Source: Pseudomonas sp. M47T1 (GTDB lineage: Bacteria; Pseudomonadota; Gammaproteobacteria; Pseudomonadales; Pseudomonadaceae). Taken from it: a DNA stretch of 64,000 bases. Under the pieces are notes generated by a model that did no database searches, had not been told where the DNA came from, and saw only the letters and a program-made list of their open reading frames with translations. Shown piece after piece: positions 45,018 through 54,924 of this stretch. The stretch's first letter is position 1, and each line of letters opens with the position of its first letter. Both the position numbers and the translations under genes were made by a program. The stretch is taken from contig NZ_AJWX01000003.1 in NCBI RefSeq assembly GCF_000263855.1, forward strand, positions 248,001 to 312,000, in the 5' to 3' direction.

Positions 45018-46355
45018 TTAGATACGCTCGGCCCACAGGTCGTACTCGTCGGCATCCACCACGCGGCACATGACCTTGTCGCCCGGGTTCAGGCCTTCAG
45101 CGCCTTCGATGAACACGCTGCCGTCGATTTCCGGTGCGTCGAAGAAGCAGCGGCCCACGGCGCCTTGTTCGTCCACTTCGTCAATCAGCACTTCAATGTC
45201 GCGGCCGATCTTCATTTGCAGGCGTGCGGCGCTGATGGCCTGCTGGTGGGCCATGAAGCGGTCCCAGCGTTGCTGTTTGATGTCGTCAGGTACCACGGCA
45301 GCGTCGAGGTCGTTGGCGGGTGCGCCTTCAACGGGCGAGTACTGGAAGCAGCCTACGCGGTCCAGCTGGGCTTCGGTCAGCCAGTCCAGCAGGTACTGGA
45401 AGTCTTCCTCGGTTTCGCCAGGGAAGCCGACAATGAAGGTAGAGCGGATGATCAGGTCCGGGCATTGTTCGCGCCATTTCTTGATGCGCGCCAGGGTCTT
45501 GTCCTCGAAGGCCGGGCGCTTCATCAGCTTCAGCACTTTGGGGCTGGCGTGCTGGAACGGGATGTCCAGGTACGGCAGGAGCTTGCCGGCGGCCATCAAC
45601 GGGATGATGTCGTCCACGTTCGGGTATGGGTACACGTAATGCAGGCGCACCCACACGCCCAGGCTGCTCAGGGCCTCGCACAGTTCCAGCATGCGGGTCT
45701 TGACCGGGCGACCGTTCCAGAAGTCGGTCTTGTACTTGACGTCCACGCCGTAGGCGCTGGTGTCCTGGGAGATGACCAGCAACTCCTTGACGCCGGCCTT
45801 GACCAGGCGCTCGGCTTCGCTCAGCACGTCGCCTACCGGCCGGCTGACCAGCTTGCCGCGCATGGACGGGATGATGCAGAAGCTGCAGCTGTGGTTGCAG
45901 CCTTCGGAAATCTTCAGGTAGGCGTAGTGGCGCGGGGTCAGCTTGATGCCCTGTGGCGGTACCAGGTCGATCAGCGGGTTGTGGTCCTGGCGTGGCGGCA
46001 CCACTTCGTGCACGGCATTGACGACCTGCTCGTACTGCTGCGGGCCGGTCACAGCCAGCACGCTGGGGTGCACGTTGCGAATCGCGCTTTCTTCCACGCC
46101 CATGCAGCCGGTGACGATGACCTTGCCGTTTTCGGCCAGGGCTTCGCCAATCACTTCCAGGGACTCGGCCTTGGCAGAGTCGATGAAGCCGCAGGTGTTG
46201 ACGACCACGACGTCGGCGTCCTGGTAGGTCGGCACGACTTCATAGCCTTCCATGCGCAGCTGGGTCAGGATGCGTTCGGAGTCGACCAGGGCCTTTGGGC
46301 AGCCCAGGGAGACAAAGCCAACCTTGGGGGCGGACGGCGCGGGAGTGGTGGACAT
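45018..46355 (-). CDS. rimO: Ribosomal protein S12 methylthiotransferase RimO
   Basis: A 445-aa radical-SAM enzyme that methylthiolates Asp88 of ribosomal protein S12. The N-terminal UPF0004 domain holds three Cys for the auxiliary cluster ([22 protein letters not shown]). The radical-SAM cluster motif is [17 protein letters not shown]-terminal TRAM domain (about 375-445) ends in AERI. Length is typical. It is a single-gene unit with its own terminator, divergent from kup. Confidence 0.97.
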   Translation of the reverse strand: MSTTPAPSAPKVGFVSLGCPKALVDSERILTQLRMEGYEVVPTYQDADVVVVNTCGFIDSAKAESLEVIGEALAENGKVIVTGCMGVEESAIRNVHPSVLAVTGPQQYEQVVNAVHEVVPPRQDHNPLIDLVPPQGIKLTPRHYAYLKISEGCNHSCSFCIIPSMRGKLVSRPVGDVLSEAERLVKAGVKELLVISQDTSAYGVDVKYKTDFWNGRPVKTRMLELCEALSSLGVWVRLHYVYPYPNVDDIIPLMAAGKLLPYLDIPFQHASPKVLKLMKRPAFEDKTLARIKKWREQCPDLIIRSTFIVGFPGETEEDFQYLLDWLTEAQLDRVGCFQYSPVEGAPANDLDAAVVPDDIKQQRWDRFMAHQQAISAARLQMKIGRDIEVLIDEVDEQGAVGRCFFDAPEIDGSVFIEGAEGLNPGDKVMCRVVDADEYDLWAERI

Positions 46356-46564
46356 GACTAACCTCGGTATTAATTAGAGCTGCCAACAGCAACCCTGACG
46401 GGCACTTTACGCGCCTCTGATCAAAAAGTGCGCAATTCTAGCGATGAGAAAGCCACTTGACCAGCTTTATGCAGGGAAATACGACGAGTGCTGCGCTATG
46501 CTTCGCCGCGTTGAGTCTCGCAGTATTTTGAAACACCCAAAGTCCAAGGTTGTAGGAGTGGTTG

Positions 46565-48463
46565 ATGGTTCAGGCAAGTAGTCAGGCAGGCACGGGGCAT
46601 TCGTCGGCAAAACCGATTGCGATGCTGGTGGCCGCCGTCGGGGTAGTCTACGGCGATATCGGTACAAGCCCGTTGTATACCCTCAAGGAGGTGTTCTCCG
46701 GTGGCTATGGGATTCCCAGCAACCATGATGGCGTTTTGGGCATTCTTTCGTTGATTTTCTGGTCGCTCATCTGGGTGGTGTCGATCAAGTACATGCTGTT
46801 CGTGCTGCGTGCCGACAACCAGGGCGAGGGCGGCATCATGGCCCTGACCGCCCTGGCGCGGCGCGCTTCGGCGGGCTACCCGCGGCTGAGTTCGATGCTG
46901 GTGGTGTGCGGGCTGATCGGTGCGGCGCTGTTTTATGGCGACAGCATGATTACCCCGGCGGTATCGGTACTGTCGGCAGTGGAGGGCCTGGAGCTGGCGT
47001 TCGATGGCATCAGCCATTGGGTAGTGCCCCTGGCACTCATCGTGCTGATCGGCCTGTTCCTGATCCAGCGGCACGGCACTGCGCGCATCGGCAAGCTATT
47101 TGGGCCGGTGATGGTCACCTGGTTCGTGGTGCTCGGCATTCTGGGCGCGTATGGCATTTCCCAGCAACCCGAAGTGCTGAAGGCGATCAACCCCATGTGG
47201 GGCGTCAGGTTCTTCGCCAGCCACTTCGGTATTTCGGTGGCGGTGTTGGGCGCGGTGGTGCTGGCGCTGACCGGTGCCGAGGCGCTGTACGCCGACATGG
47301 GCCACTTTGGCCGCAAGCCCATTGCCCGCGCCTGGTTCATCCTGGTATTGCCGGCGCTGGTGCTCAATTACTTCGGCCAGGGCGCGCTGATCCTTGCCGA
47401 CCCCGAGTCTGCGCGTAACCCGTTCTTCCTGCTGGCGCCCAGCTGGGCACTGCTGCCGCTGATCGGCCTGTCCACAGTGGCCACGGTCATTGCCTCCCAG
47501 GCGGTTATTTCCGGTGCGTTCTCGCTGACCCAGCAGGCTATCCAGCTGGGCTATATTCCGCGCATGCATATCCAGCACACCTCCAGTGACGAACAAGGCC
47601 AGATCTACATTGGCGCGGTGAACTGGACGCTGATGTGTGGCGTGATCCTGCTGGTGCTGGGCTTCGAGTCCTCGGGCGCGCTGGCGTCGGCGTACGGCGT
47701 GGCCGTGACCGGTACCATGCTGATGACCACGCTGTTGGTGTCAGCGGTGATGCTGCTGATGTGGAAGTGGCCGCCGGTGTTCGCCGTGCCGGTCATGAGC
47801 ATCTGCCTGCTGGTGGACGGCATGTTCTTCGCCGCCAACGTGCCGAAGATTGTCCAGGGTGGTGCATTTCCGGTACTGGCCGGTAGCGCGCTGTTCGTTT
47901 TGATGACCACCTGGAAGCGCGGCAAGCAACTGCTGGTGGACCGTATCGACGAGGGCGCATTGCCGTTGCCGATCTTCATCAGCAGTATTCGCGTGCAGCC
48001 ACCGCACCGGGTGCAGGGCACCGCCGTGTTCCTGACCGCGCGTTCCGACGCCGTGCCCCATGCTTTGTTGCACAACATGCTGCACAACCAGGTATTGCAC
48101 GAGCAGGTGGTACTGCTGACCGTGGTCAACGAAGACGACCCACGCGTGCCGGCCAACCGCCGCTTCGAGGTGGAGGCCTATGGCGAGGGCTTCTTCCGGG
48201 TCATCCTGCACTACGGCTTCATGGACGAGCCGGACGTACCGGGCGCGCTGAAACTGTGCCACCTGGAGGACCTGGATTTCAGCCCGATGCGTACCACCTA
48301 CTTCCTCAGCCGTGAGACGGTGATCCCGTCCAAGCTGGTGGGCATGGCACGCTGGCGCGAGGGGCTGTTCGCCTTCATGCTGAAGAACGCCAACGGCAAC
48401 CTGCGGTTCTTCAAGCTGCCGGTGAACCGAGTGATCGAGCTGGGTACCCAAGTGGAGATGTAG
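46565..48463 (+). CDS. kup: Potassium uptake protein Kup
   Basis: A 632-aa KUP/HAK/KT-family K+/H+ symporter. About twelve transmembrane helices are followed by a cytosolic C-terminal domain (about residues 450-632). Signatures: [19 protein letters not shown] at the N-terminus, [19 protein letters not shown], and [24 protein letters not shown] 46565 is chosen over the adjacent TTG; TAGGAG lies upstream. A GTAGC repeat and strong terminator follow. Confidence 0.96.
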   Translation: MVQASSQAGTGHSSAKPIAMLVAAVGVVYGDIGTSPLYTLKEVFSGGYGIPSNHDGVLGILSLIFWSLIWVVSIKYMLFVLRADNQGEGGIMALTALARRASAGYPRLSSMLVVCGLIGAALFYGDSMITPAVSVLSAVEGLELAFDGISHWVVPLALIVLIGLFLIQRHGTARIGKLFGPVMVTWFVVLGILGAYGISQQPEVLKAINPMWGVRFFASHFGISVAVLGAVVLALTGAEALYADMGHFGRKPIARAWFILVLPALVLNYFGQGALILADPESARNPFFLLAPSWALLPLIGLSTVATVIASQAVISGAFSLTQQAIQLGYIPRMHIQHTSSDEQGQIYIGAVNWTLMCGVILLVLGFESSGALASAYGVAVTGTMLMTTLLVSAVMLLMWKWPPVFAVPVMSICLLVDGMFFAANVPKIVQGGAFPVLAGSALFVLMTTWKRGKQLLVDRIDEGALPLPIFISSIRVQPPHRVQGTAVFLTARSDAVPHALLHNMLHNQVLHEQVVLLTVVNEDDPRVPANRRFEVEAYGEGFFRVILHYGFMDEPDVPGALKLCHLEDLDFSPMRTTYFLSRETVIPSKLVGMARWREGLFAFMLKNANGNLRFFKLPVNRVIELGTQVEM

Positions 48464-48468
48464 TGCTC

Positions 48469-48563
48469 GTAGCGGCTGCCGTCAGGCTGCGCTGGCCCCT
48501 GAGGGCGCCGGAGATCTGCGGTGTGGCCCAGGGCCGGGGCCCGCGCAGCCTGGCGGCGGCTAC
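48469..48563 (+). repeat. 95-bp GTAGCGGC palindromic element after kup
   Basis: Left end GTAGCGGCTGCCGTCAGGCT and right end GCAGCCTGGCGGCGGCTAC are inverted; the centre contains CTGGCCCCTGAGG against CCCAGGGCCGGGG. Same family as at 44862-44953 and 54809-54900. Confidence 0.75.
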
Positions 48564-48583
48564 ACGACGCAGACGGCGTACAC

Positions 48584-48622
48584 AAAAAAGCCCCCGCACC
48601 TTCACAGGTGCGGGGGCTTTTT
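48584..48622 (+). terminator. Bidirectional terminator between kup and virJ-like gene
   Basis: AAGCCCCCGCACC and GGTGCGGGGGCTT form a 13-bp stem with a 6-nt loop, flanked by A- and T-runs on both sides. It serves the convergent genes. Confidence 0.92.
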
Positions 48623-48639
48623 GTTGACCAGGCTGACCG

Positions 48640-49938
48640 TTAGTTAGCCTTGGCCACCGGTGGCTTGCCTTGCAGCTTCTCGATGGCGTCGATCAGGCGC
48701 TTGGCCAGCGCCGGATAGTCTTCGTCGAAGTGGTGGCCGCCAGGCAGCTTCAGGGTTTCGCCAGTGTAGGTCTTGGCGTCTGTGCAGCCGGTCTCGTCCG
48801 CCTCTTCCACGCCATATACGCACAGAATCTTGTTTTGCGGCATCTTGGCGATTTCCGGGCCGGTAGGCGCTTCCTTACCAGCGTTACCCAGCCAGCCTTC
48901 CACTTCGATCTCGAAGCTGCCACTGCGGGCGAAGGCCAGCAGCAATACGCCGTCGATACGCTTCTGGTCGTCGGCCGGCAGGCGGTTGTAGGTAGCCGGC
49001 AACACGTCGGCGCCGAACGAATAACCGGCCAGGATGAAGCGTTTGGTGCCCCACTTCTGGCGGTAGTGCAGCATCAGCGCAGAAAGGTCCTCGGCGCTCT
49101 GCTCCGGGGTCTTGTGCTGCCAGTAGTAACGCAGCATGTCGATGCCGACGACGGGGTAACCCATCTTCGCCATTTCGCCCGCCACGTCGCGGTCCAGGTC
49201 GCGCCAGCCGCCGTCACCGGACAGGAACAGGGTCACGGTATCGGTGGCCTGGCCAGCCGGCACTTCCACCACGGGCATGCTCAGAGCGTCTTTGTTGTCG
49301 CCTACCAGCAGCTTGGTCAGCTCGTTCTTGAGCACCTGAGGCAGGTGCACGTCATAATCGCTGATGCTGGTTTCGGCATTCGGCGTGTCGCGCACGAACG
49401 AGGCGCTGGCGTCATCCGGGTTATCGTTCCAGGCCACGATCCAGTGGCCATGATCGGCCTTCTTCGGCAGCGGGGTGGCGCAGCCGGGCTGCTCCAGGCT
49501 GAAGCCTACCGACACGGCGGTGGCCTTGTCGTCGGTCTGCTTGCTCAGCCACGACCAGGCTTCGGCAGCGCCGGAGCCAATGCCGCCGAACAGGGTCACC
49601 GGGCCGTCAAGGTGCTGGGCAGCAGCCTTGAGGTCGTTTTCCTGTTCATCGCAGTCGGACTTGGCCAGCAGTACTTGTACCAGTTGGGCCGAGCCGTCCT
49701 TGCTCAGGTCGGTCAGTTGCTTGTCGGTCAGTGCCTGTTCGGCAGGCACCGACAGCACGACACGGGCCTTGATCCTGGTACCCGGGGTCACCAGCGTGGC
49801 GCTGTTGCCGTCGTCCAGTTTCACTTGTTCAACCAGGGGCGCGGGGGCGGGGCGGTTCATGTACCAGTAGACCGCCGCGGCGCCAGCGATCACTACCACC
49901 ACGACCGCCAGCCATTTTCGCCAGTTGCGTCGAATCAT
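48640..49938 (-). CDS. VirJ/AcvB-family aminoacyl-phosphatidylglycerol hydrolase
   Basis: A 432-aa exported protein. An N-terminal transmembrane anchor or signal is at about residues 9-27 (WLAVVVVVIAGAAAVYWY). An alpha/beta-hydrolase domain in the C-terminal half has GDGGWRDLDRD and the nucleophile elbow GYSFGADVLP. AcvB/VirJ proteins, including the P. aeruginosa PA0919 product, hydrolyse lysyl- or alanyl-phosphatidylglycerol in the periplasm. The coupling to mprF (start shares one base with the mprF stop, TGATG) supports this role. Catalytic His is probably in LPGGHHFDEDY. Confidence 0.85.
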   Translation of the reverse strand: MIRRNWRKWLAVVVVVIAGAAAVYWYMNRPAPAPLVEQVKLDDGNSATLVTPGTRIKARVVLSVPAEQALTDKQLTDLSKDGSAQLVQVLLAKSDCDEQENDLKAAAQHLDGPVTLFGGIGSGAAEAWSWLSKQTDDKATAVSVGFSLEQPGCATPLPKKADHGHWIVAWNDNPDDASASFVRDTPNAETSISDYDVHLPQVLKNELTKLLVGDNKDALSMPVVEVPAGQATDTVTLFLSGDGGWRDLDRDVAGEMAKMGYPVVGIDMLRYYWQHKTPEQSAEDLSALMLHYRQKWGTKRFILAGYSFGADVLPATYNRLPADDQKRIDGVLLLAFARSGSFEIEVEGWLGNAGKEAPTGPEIAKMPQNKILCVYGVEEADETGCTDAKTYTGETLKLPGGHHFDEDYPALAKRLIDAIEKLQGKPPVAKAN

Positions 49939-52580
49939 CAGCGTTTCACCAATCCTGTCAGGCCGCCCGCGATCAGGGCGGCAGTATCAGCCAGTGCCAC
50001 CAGCGGATCGAGTCCTGCGGGCACGGCCATGTAACGGGGTTCCCAGTCGGGCTGGAACTTGTCTTTGAAGCGCCGCAGGCCTTGGAAGTTGTAGAGCTGC
50101 TCGCCACGACGGAACACCATCGACCCCAGACGCTGGGTCAGCGGTGCGCCACGACGTGGTTGCAGGCCCGACAACGGCACCATGCCCAGGCTGAAGCGTG
50201 CATAACCATGACTCTTATAATGTTGAATCAAACCGACCATCATGAACTCCATGGTCAGCTTTGGTGCCTCGGGGTGCGCGCGCATCAGGTCGAGACTGGC
50301 CAGTTCATGGCTGTGGGTCTCGAGCAGGTTGGCGAACGCCACGGGGCGTCCCTCGAAATGAATAATTGCAATACGAAAATGCTGCAGGTACTCCGGGCTG
50401 AAACGGCCCAGGGAGAAGCCTTTTTCCCGCACGTTCTTGCCGGTCAGCCAGGCATCGGAAATCACCCGCAACTCATCCAGCGGCGCCTGCCCCGGTTCGT
50501 GGATCTCCAGCGACAGGCCGTCGCGGGTGCCGCGGTTCCAGGTGTAGCGCAGGTCCTTCATCTCCTTGCCCTTGGCTTCCAGGTCGAACTTTTCCAGGTC
50601 TACCCGGGCTTCCTCGCCCAGTTTGATCGCGGTCAGGCCGATGTCCATGTAGAACGGCAGGTTCTCGGCGCGTACCTGATAAAACACCGGTCGTGCATGG
50701 TGAAAGTCGCACAGGTCGCGGAATTGCCAAATCATTTCCGCCCGTTGCTGGGTAGAGCCAATAGGGTCATACAGCGCGACCAGGCTCCGGCCGCGGCGGG
50801 CGTACATCATGAAGGCGTTATCGTTGGGGTGGAAGAGCAAAGCCTTGTCACCTGTCAGCGCCAGGCCACCGTCCGGCTGATCGGAAGTCATCAGAATCTT
50901 CGCTGCCCGGTTCAGCTCTTCGCTGTCGGGCAGGTGAATCACCGGCCGGGCGGTGCGCAGCAGCCAGGTCAGCGCCACGATCACCAGCAGCACCGCACTG
51001 CCCAGCGCCGAGCGCAGGCCGCGGGGGGCATCGGCGTCCAGGGTGAACTGCCACCACAGCTGATGCTTGTAGGGAATGTCCTGATAGGCGAACAGCAACA
51101 GCCAGATCGACGCGCCCACCACACAGGCACTGGCCATCAGGTAGAAGGGCGAGAAAGGCAGCTCCAGCAGGCGGCTCGGACGGTAGAACGAACGTCGGAA
51201 GATCGCCAGCAGGCACGCGGTGAAAGTCAGCAGGCAGGCCTCTTCCCAGTCGAAACCCTTGAGCAGCGACAGCAGCGCGCCCACCAGCAACAGCGTGGTG
51301 GTGAGCATCCAGGCCGCCGACAGGCGACGGCGCAGGCCCTGGGCCAGCAGCAGGCACAACACGCCGATCAGGCTGGCGCCGAAGTGCGAGGCGTCGATCA
51401 GGCGGTGGGGGATGAGGAAGCCCAGATGTTCAAGGCGGGTGTCGATTTCCGGCGTGGCGCCGGAAAACAGCAGCACCACACCAGACAGGAACACCAGTAG
51501 CGCCAGGATCGGCGCCGCCATGCCCGAGGCCACCCGGATGGCCTGTTGGGCAAAAAAGAAACGCTTGGCCTCGGTGGCCAGCAGCACGATACACGCCAGC
51601 AGCAACGGCAACATCACGTAGATCAGGCGATACAGCAGCAACGCGGCGGCCAGTGGTGCGGCACCCAGTTCGTTGGCAAACGCGGCCAGCAGAATGGCTT
51701 CGAACACGCCAACCCCACCGGGTACATGGCTGAGTACACCGGCCGCCAGGGCCAGCAGGTACACCAGCACGAACGCACCAAAGGGTGGGGCCTCGGGCAG
51801 CAACAGGTACAGCACGGTGGCCGCAGCCAGCACGTCCAGGGCGGTGATCACCAACTGCAGCAGGGTCAGGCGCACGCCCGGCAGGCGCAAAGTGCGTCGG
51901 CCTACCTTGACCAGCAGGTTGTCCGCAATCGGTTGCTCTGCGAGGCGGCGGCGATAAATGCCGGTTGCCAGCAGCAGCGTCAAGGCAATGACCGCACCCG
52001 CGATAGCGCCCAGAGCGACGGCAGGCATATGCAGCGCTGCCGAAGCGGCAGGCAGGTTGCTCAGGGTGGCCAGTGCAGCCAACGGCGGCAAGGCGCAGCC
52101 CAGCGACAGGCTGGCGAACAGGGTCATGCGCGCAACTTCCGCCGCACCTACGCCGTGGCGAGCGTACAGGCGATAGCGCACCGAGCCGCCCGAGAGCAGC
52201 GACAGGCCAATGGCGTTGCCGATGGCGAATGCGGTGAAGCCACCCAGCACCAGTGTCTTGCGCGGCAGGGTCACGGCCGCATAACGGCTGGCCGACCATT
52301 CATAGCCCAGCAGCACCACAAAACCTGCGGCGGCGGCACCCAGGGCGCCAAGCAGGGAAGACCTGGGCGTGCTCAGTACCGAGTCATGCAGGGCGTAGAT
52401 GTCGAGTTCGGCAAGCAGGTGGCGGCAGGCAATCAGGGCAATGCCGAACAACAGCAGGGTAACGGCCAGGCCGATGGGTTGGCGGTACTTGCTCAACAGC
52501 TCCAGCCAGCGCATTTTGCTTGGGTTCAACGGATGTGGGGCAGTCACGGTATCAGGCAGTTCTGGCGAGTCGGGGCGCAT
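49938..52580 (-). CDS. mprF: Aminoacyl-phosphatidylglycerol synthase MprF
   Basis: An 880-aa bifunctional membrane protein. The N-terminal flippase region has about 14 hydrophobic helices (residues about 30-540, including SLLSGGSVRYRLYARHG and HVPGGVGVFE). The C-terminal DUF2156/GNAT-like catalytic domain (about 550-850) transfers an amino acid from aminoacyl-tRNA to phosphatidylglycerol (VALYDPIGS, FMMVGLIQHYKSHGYARFSLGMVPLSG). The product lowers membrane charge and protects against cationic peptides and acid. Lys or Ala specificity cannot be decided. ATG 52580 is chosen (GAGGTG upstream); TTG 52583 is adjacent. Confidence 0.95.
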   Translation of the reverse strand: MRPDSPELPDTVTAPHPLNPSKMRWLELLSKYRQPIGLAVTLLLFGIALIACRHLLAELDIYALHDSVLSTPRSSLLGALGAAAAGFVVLLGYEWSASRYAAVTLPRKTLVLGGFTAFAIGNAIGLSLLSGGSVRYRLYARHGVGAAEVARMTLFASLSLGCALPPLAALATLSNLPAASAALHMPAVALGAIAGAVIALTLLLATGIYRRRLAEQPIADNLLVKVGRRTLRLPGVRLTLLQLVITALDVLAAATVLYLLLPEAPPFGAFVLVYLLALAAGVLSHVPGGVGVFEAILLAAFANELGAAPLAAALLLYRLIYVMLPLLLACIVLLATEAKRFFFAQQAIRVASGMAAPILALLVFLSGVVLLFSGATPEIDTRLEHLGFLIPHRLIDASHFGASLIGVLCLLLAQGLRRRLSAAWMLTTTLLLVGALLSLLKGFDWEEACLLTFTACLLAIFRRSFYRPSRLLELPFSPFYLMASACVVGASIWLLLFAYQDIPYKHQLWWQFTLDADAPRGLRSALGSAVLLVIVALTWLLRTARPVIHLPDSEELNRAAKILMTSDQPDGGLALTGDKALLFHPNDNAFMMYARRGRSLVALYDPIGSTQQRAEMIWQFRDLCDFHHARPVFYQVRAENLPFYMDIGLTAIKLGEEARVDLEKFDLEAKGKEMKDLRYTWNRGTRDGLSLEIHEPGQAPLDELRVISDAWLTGKNVREKGFSLGRFSPEYLQHFRIAIIHFEGRPVAFANLLETHSHELASLDLMRAHPEAPKLTMEFMMVGLIQHYKSHGYARFSLGMVPLSGLQPRRGAPLTQRLGSMVFRRGEQLYNFQGLRRFKDKFQPDWEPRYMAVPAGLDPLVALADTAALIAGGLTGLVKR

Positions 52581-52802
52581 CAATCACCTCGTGGATTGTG
52601 CGCAACAGGATGAAGGTATCCAGTCAAGTTACCAATCCCTATACAAAAATAATTCGGAATATATTAACCCGTTTGATCATTTATCGGGCTCGGACGCTTT
52701 ATCTATAGGGGAAGTTTCATGTTTCTTCCACCTCTATGTCATGGAAGGGTGGACAACAATACGGCACAATTGTGCCCTTTTTATTTCTGCGCCCAAACGA
52801 AA

Positions 52803-52826
52803 AAGGCCACTCTTGCGAGTGGCCTT
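52803..52826 (-). terminator. Terminator of first initiator tRNA gene
   Basis: On the minus strand AAGGCCACTC and GAGTGGCCTT form a 10-bp stem with a 4-nt loop followed by TTT. Confidence 0.85.
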
Positions 52827-52836
52827 CTTCGATATT

Positions 52837-52913
<77 letters not shown>

Positions 52914-52926
52914 TCTGTGGGGGCGG

Positions 52927-52954
52927 ATTCTACAGCACGCGTCAGGGGTGTCAA
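52927..52954 (-). promoter_or_regulatory. Promoter of initiator tRNA copy 1
   Basis: Minus strand TTGACA (52949-52954) and TAGAAT (52927-52932) with a 16-bp spacer, ending about 14 bp before the tRNA 5' end. Confidence 0.85.
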
Positions 52955-53066
52955 CTGCTAATCCAGCACTGTGACAAATTGGCACAGTGACGGCAAGTGC
53001 CTGAACCCCTTGGTAATTTCGATTGCCTCCTGGGCGGAAGGGCGGCACAAATTCCGGGCAAACAAA

Positions 53067-53092
53067 AAAGGCCAATCTTTCGATTGGCCTTT
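53067..53092 (-). terminator. Terminator of initiator tRNA copy 2
   Basis: AAAGGCCAATC and GATTGGCCTTT form an 11-bp stem with a 4-nt loop and a following T-run on the minus strand. Almost identical to the copy 3 terminator. Confidence 0.9.
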
Positions 53093-53101
53093 CCTGACGT
53101 T

Positions 53102-53178
<77 letters not shown>

Positions 53179-53190
53179 TCTGTGGGGCGG

Positions 53191-53218
53191 ACTTTACAGC
53201 AAGCAGCGGGGGTGTCAA
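53191..53218 (-). promoter_or_regulatory. Promoter of initiator tRNA copy 2
   Basis: Minus strand TTGACA (53213-53218) and TAAAGT (53191-53196) with a 16-bp spacer; the -10 box is less ideal than those of copies 1 and 3. Confidence 0.8.
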
Positions 53219-53358
53219 CTGTTAATCGCAAATCCTGGCCATTTAGTGCCATTGAGCCAACTATTTGAACCCAAAAGGATTTTTAGCTGGGTCAGTGCTA
53301 GCTACAGGCGGGCAAAGAGGGAATTGCCACTGGTGAATACGAAATAAGCAGAAACAAA

Positions 53359-53385
53359 AAAGGCCAATCTTTCGATTGGCCTTTT
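53359..53385 (-). terminator. Terminator of initiator tRNA copy 3
   Basis: AAAGGCCAATC and GATTGGCCTTT stem with the same loop as copy 2, T-run on the minus strand. Confidence 0.9.
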
Positions 53386-53393
53386 CTGATGTT

Positions 53394-53470
<77 letters not shown>

Positions 53471-53482
53471 TCTGTGGAGTTG

Positions 53483-53510
53483 ATTCTACAGAAATCCCCT
53501 GGCGTGTCAA
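53483..53510 (-). promoter_or_regulatory. Promoter of initiator tRNA copy 3
   Basis: Minus strand TTGACA (53505-53510) and TAGAAT (53483-53488) with a 16-bp spacer, 12 bp before the tRNA. Confidence 0.85.
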
Positions 53511-53731
53511 ACCCCAATTTCGGGAAAAGTCTTTTCGTTCAAACGGTTAGCGCGCTGTAAATGGCCTTGCGGGCAGGCCGGCCGGGGCTTTCAGCCCTAT
53601 CGAGGGTGGGTTTTCGATTGATATAATAAATTCATGGGGGCCCGAAGGCCTGCCATCCCGGTCGGGTGGGTGAGATACTAGCGGCATGCTTTGTGAGAAA
53701 GCGCTTCCTTTATAGTCAGAAATGCCGGGCC

Positions 53732-54799
53732 ATGACACAGCGAAAAATCATCCACGTCGACTGTGACTGCTTCTACGCCGCCATCGAGATGCGCGACGAC
53801 TCCACCTTGGCCGGCAAGCCCATGGCGGTGGGTGGCTCAGCGGACCGCCGCGGGGTGATTGCCACTTGCAACTACGAAGCGCGAGCCTATGGCGTGCGTT
53901 CAGCCATGTCGTCGCGCCATGCCCTCAAGCTGTGCCCAGACCTGACCATCGTCAAGCCGCGCATGGATGCCTATAAGGAAGCCTCGCGGGAGATCCACGG
54001 GATTTTTCGCGAGTACACCGACCTGATCGAGCCATTATCCCTGGATGAAGCCTATCTGGACGTGTCCGAATGCCCGCACTTTTCCGGCAGCGCCACGCGC
54101 ATTGCCGAAGACATTCGGCGTAAGGTTTCCCGGCGGCTGCACATCACCGTGTCGGCCGGAGTGGCGCCGAACAAGTTTCTGGCCAAGATCGCCAGCGACT
54201 GGCGCAAGCCCAACGGCCTGTTTGTGGTAACACCGCCACAGGTCGAGGAGTTTGTGGCGGCGCTGCCCGTCAACAAGCTGCACGGCGTGGGCAAAGTCAC
54301 CGCCGACAAGCTCGCACGCCTGGGCATCAGTAACTGCCTGGAGCTGCGCGACTGGAGCAAGCTGGCCCTGGTTCGCGAATTCGGCAGTTTCGGCGAGCGG
54401 TTATGGAGTCTGGCCCGAGGCATTGATGAGCGCCCGGTGCACAACGACAGTCGACGCCAGTCCATCAGCGTGGAAAATACCTACGACGCCGACCTGCCAG
54501 ACGTGGCGGCCTGCCTGGCCAAATTGCCCGAGCTGATGGAAACCCTGGCCACCCGCATGGCGCGCATCGACAGCAGCTATAAAGCTGGCAAGCCGTTCGT
54601 GAAGGTCAAGTTTCATGATTTCAGCCAGACCACCCTTGAGCAGGCGGGCGCGGGGCGGGATTTGGAGAGCTATCGGCAGCTGATGAGCCAGGCGGTGGCG
54701 CGGGGCGCAAAACCGGTACGGTTGCTGGGGATAGGGGTGCGGCTGCAAGATTTGCGCGGGGCGCATGAGCAGCTTGAGTTGTTTATCGGTGAATCTTAA
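53732..54799 (+). CDS. dinB: DNA polymerase IV (DinB)
   Basis: A 355-aa Y-family translesion polymerase. The catalytic carboxylates are in HVDCDCFYAAIE (about residues 9-20) and SLDEAYLD. CNYEARAYGVRSAMSS is the steric-gate/finger region. The helix-hairpin-helix thumb (HGVGKVTADKLARLG) and little finger follow. Unlike many dinB genes, no obvious CTG-N10-CAG SOS box lies in the 260 bp upstream. A TATAAT-like hexamer occurs near 53620. ATG 53732 matches the family start; the open frame reaches back to 53666. Confidence 0.95.
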   Translation: MTQRKIIHVDCDCFYAAIEMRDDSTLAGKPMAVGGSADRRGVIATCNYEARAYGVRSAMSSRHALKLCPDLTIVKPRMDAYKEASREIHGIFREYTDLIEPLSLDEAYLDVSECPHFSGSATRIAEDIRRKVSRRLHITVSAGVAPNKFLAKIASDWRKPNGLFVVTPPQVEEFVAALPVNKLHGVGKVTADKLARLGISNCLELRDWSKLALVREFGSFGERLWSLARGIDERPVHNDSRRQSISVENTYDADLPDVAACLAKLPELMETLATRMARIDSSYKAGKPFVKVKFHDFSQTTLEQAGAGRDLESYRQLMSQAVARGAKPVRLLGIGVRLQDLRGAHEQLELFIGES

Positions 54800-54808
54800 T
54801 GGCTGCCC

Positions 54809-54900
54809 GTAGCCGCAGCCGCCAGGCTGTGCTGGCCCTTGAGTACACTGAAGTTATCAAGTGAGGCTAAGGGCCAGCGCAGTCTGGCGATAGCGGCTAC
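54809..54900 (+). repeat. 92-bp GTAGCCGC palindromic element after dinB
   Basis: Left end GTAGCCGCAGCCGCCAGGCT and right end CAGTCTGGCGATAGCGGCTAC are inverted; the centre CTGGCCCTTGAG faces AGGCTAAGGGCCAG. It is the fourth copy of the GTAGC family in the window and separates convergent dinB and the lipoprotein gene. Confidence 0.8.
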
Positions 54901-54924
54901 GAGCAGCCATCGCCTGGCGACCGA

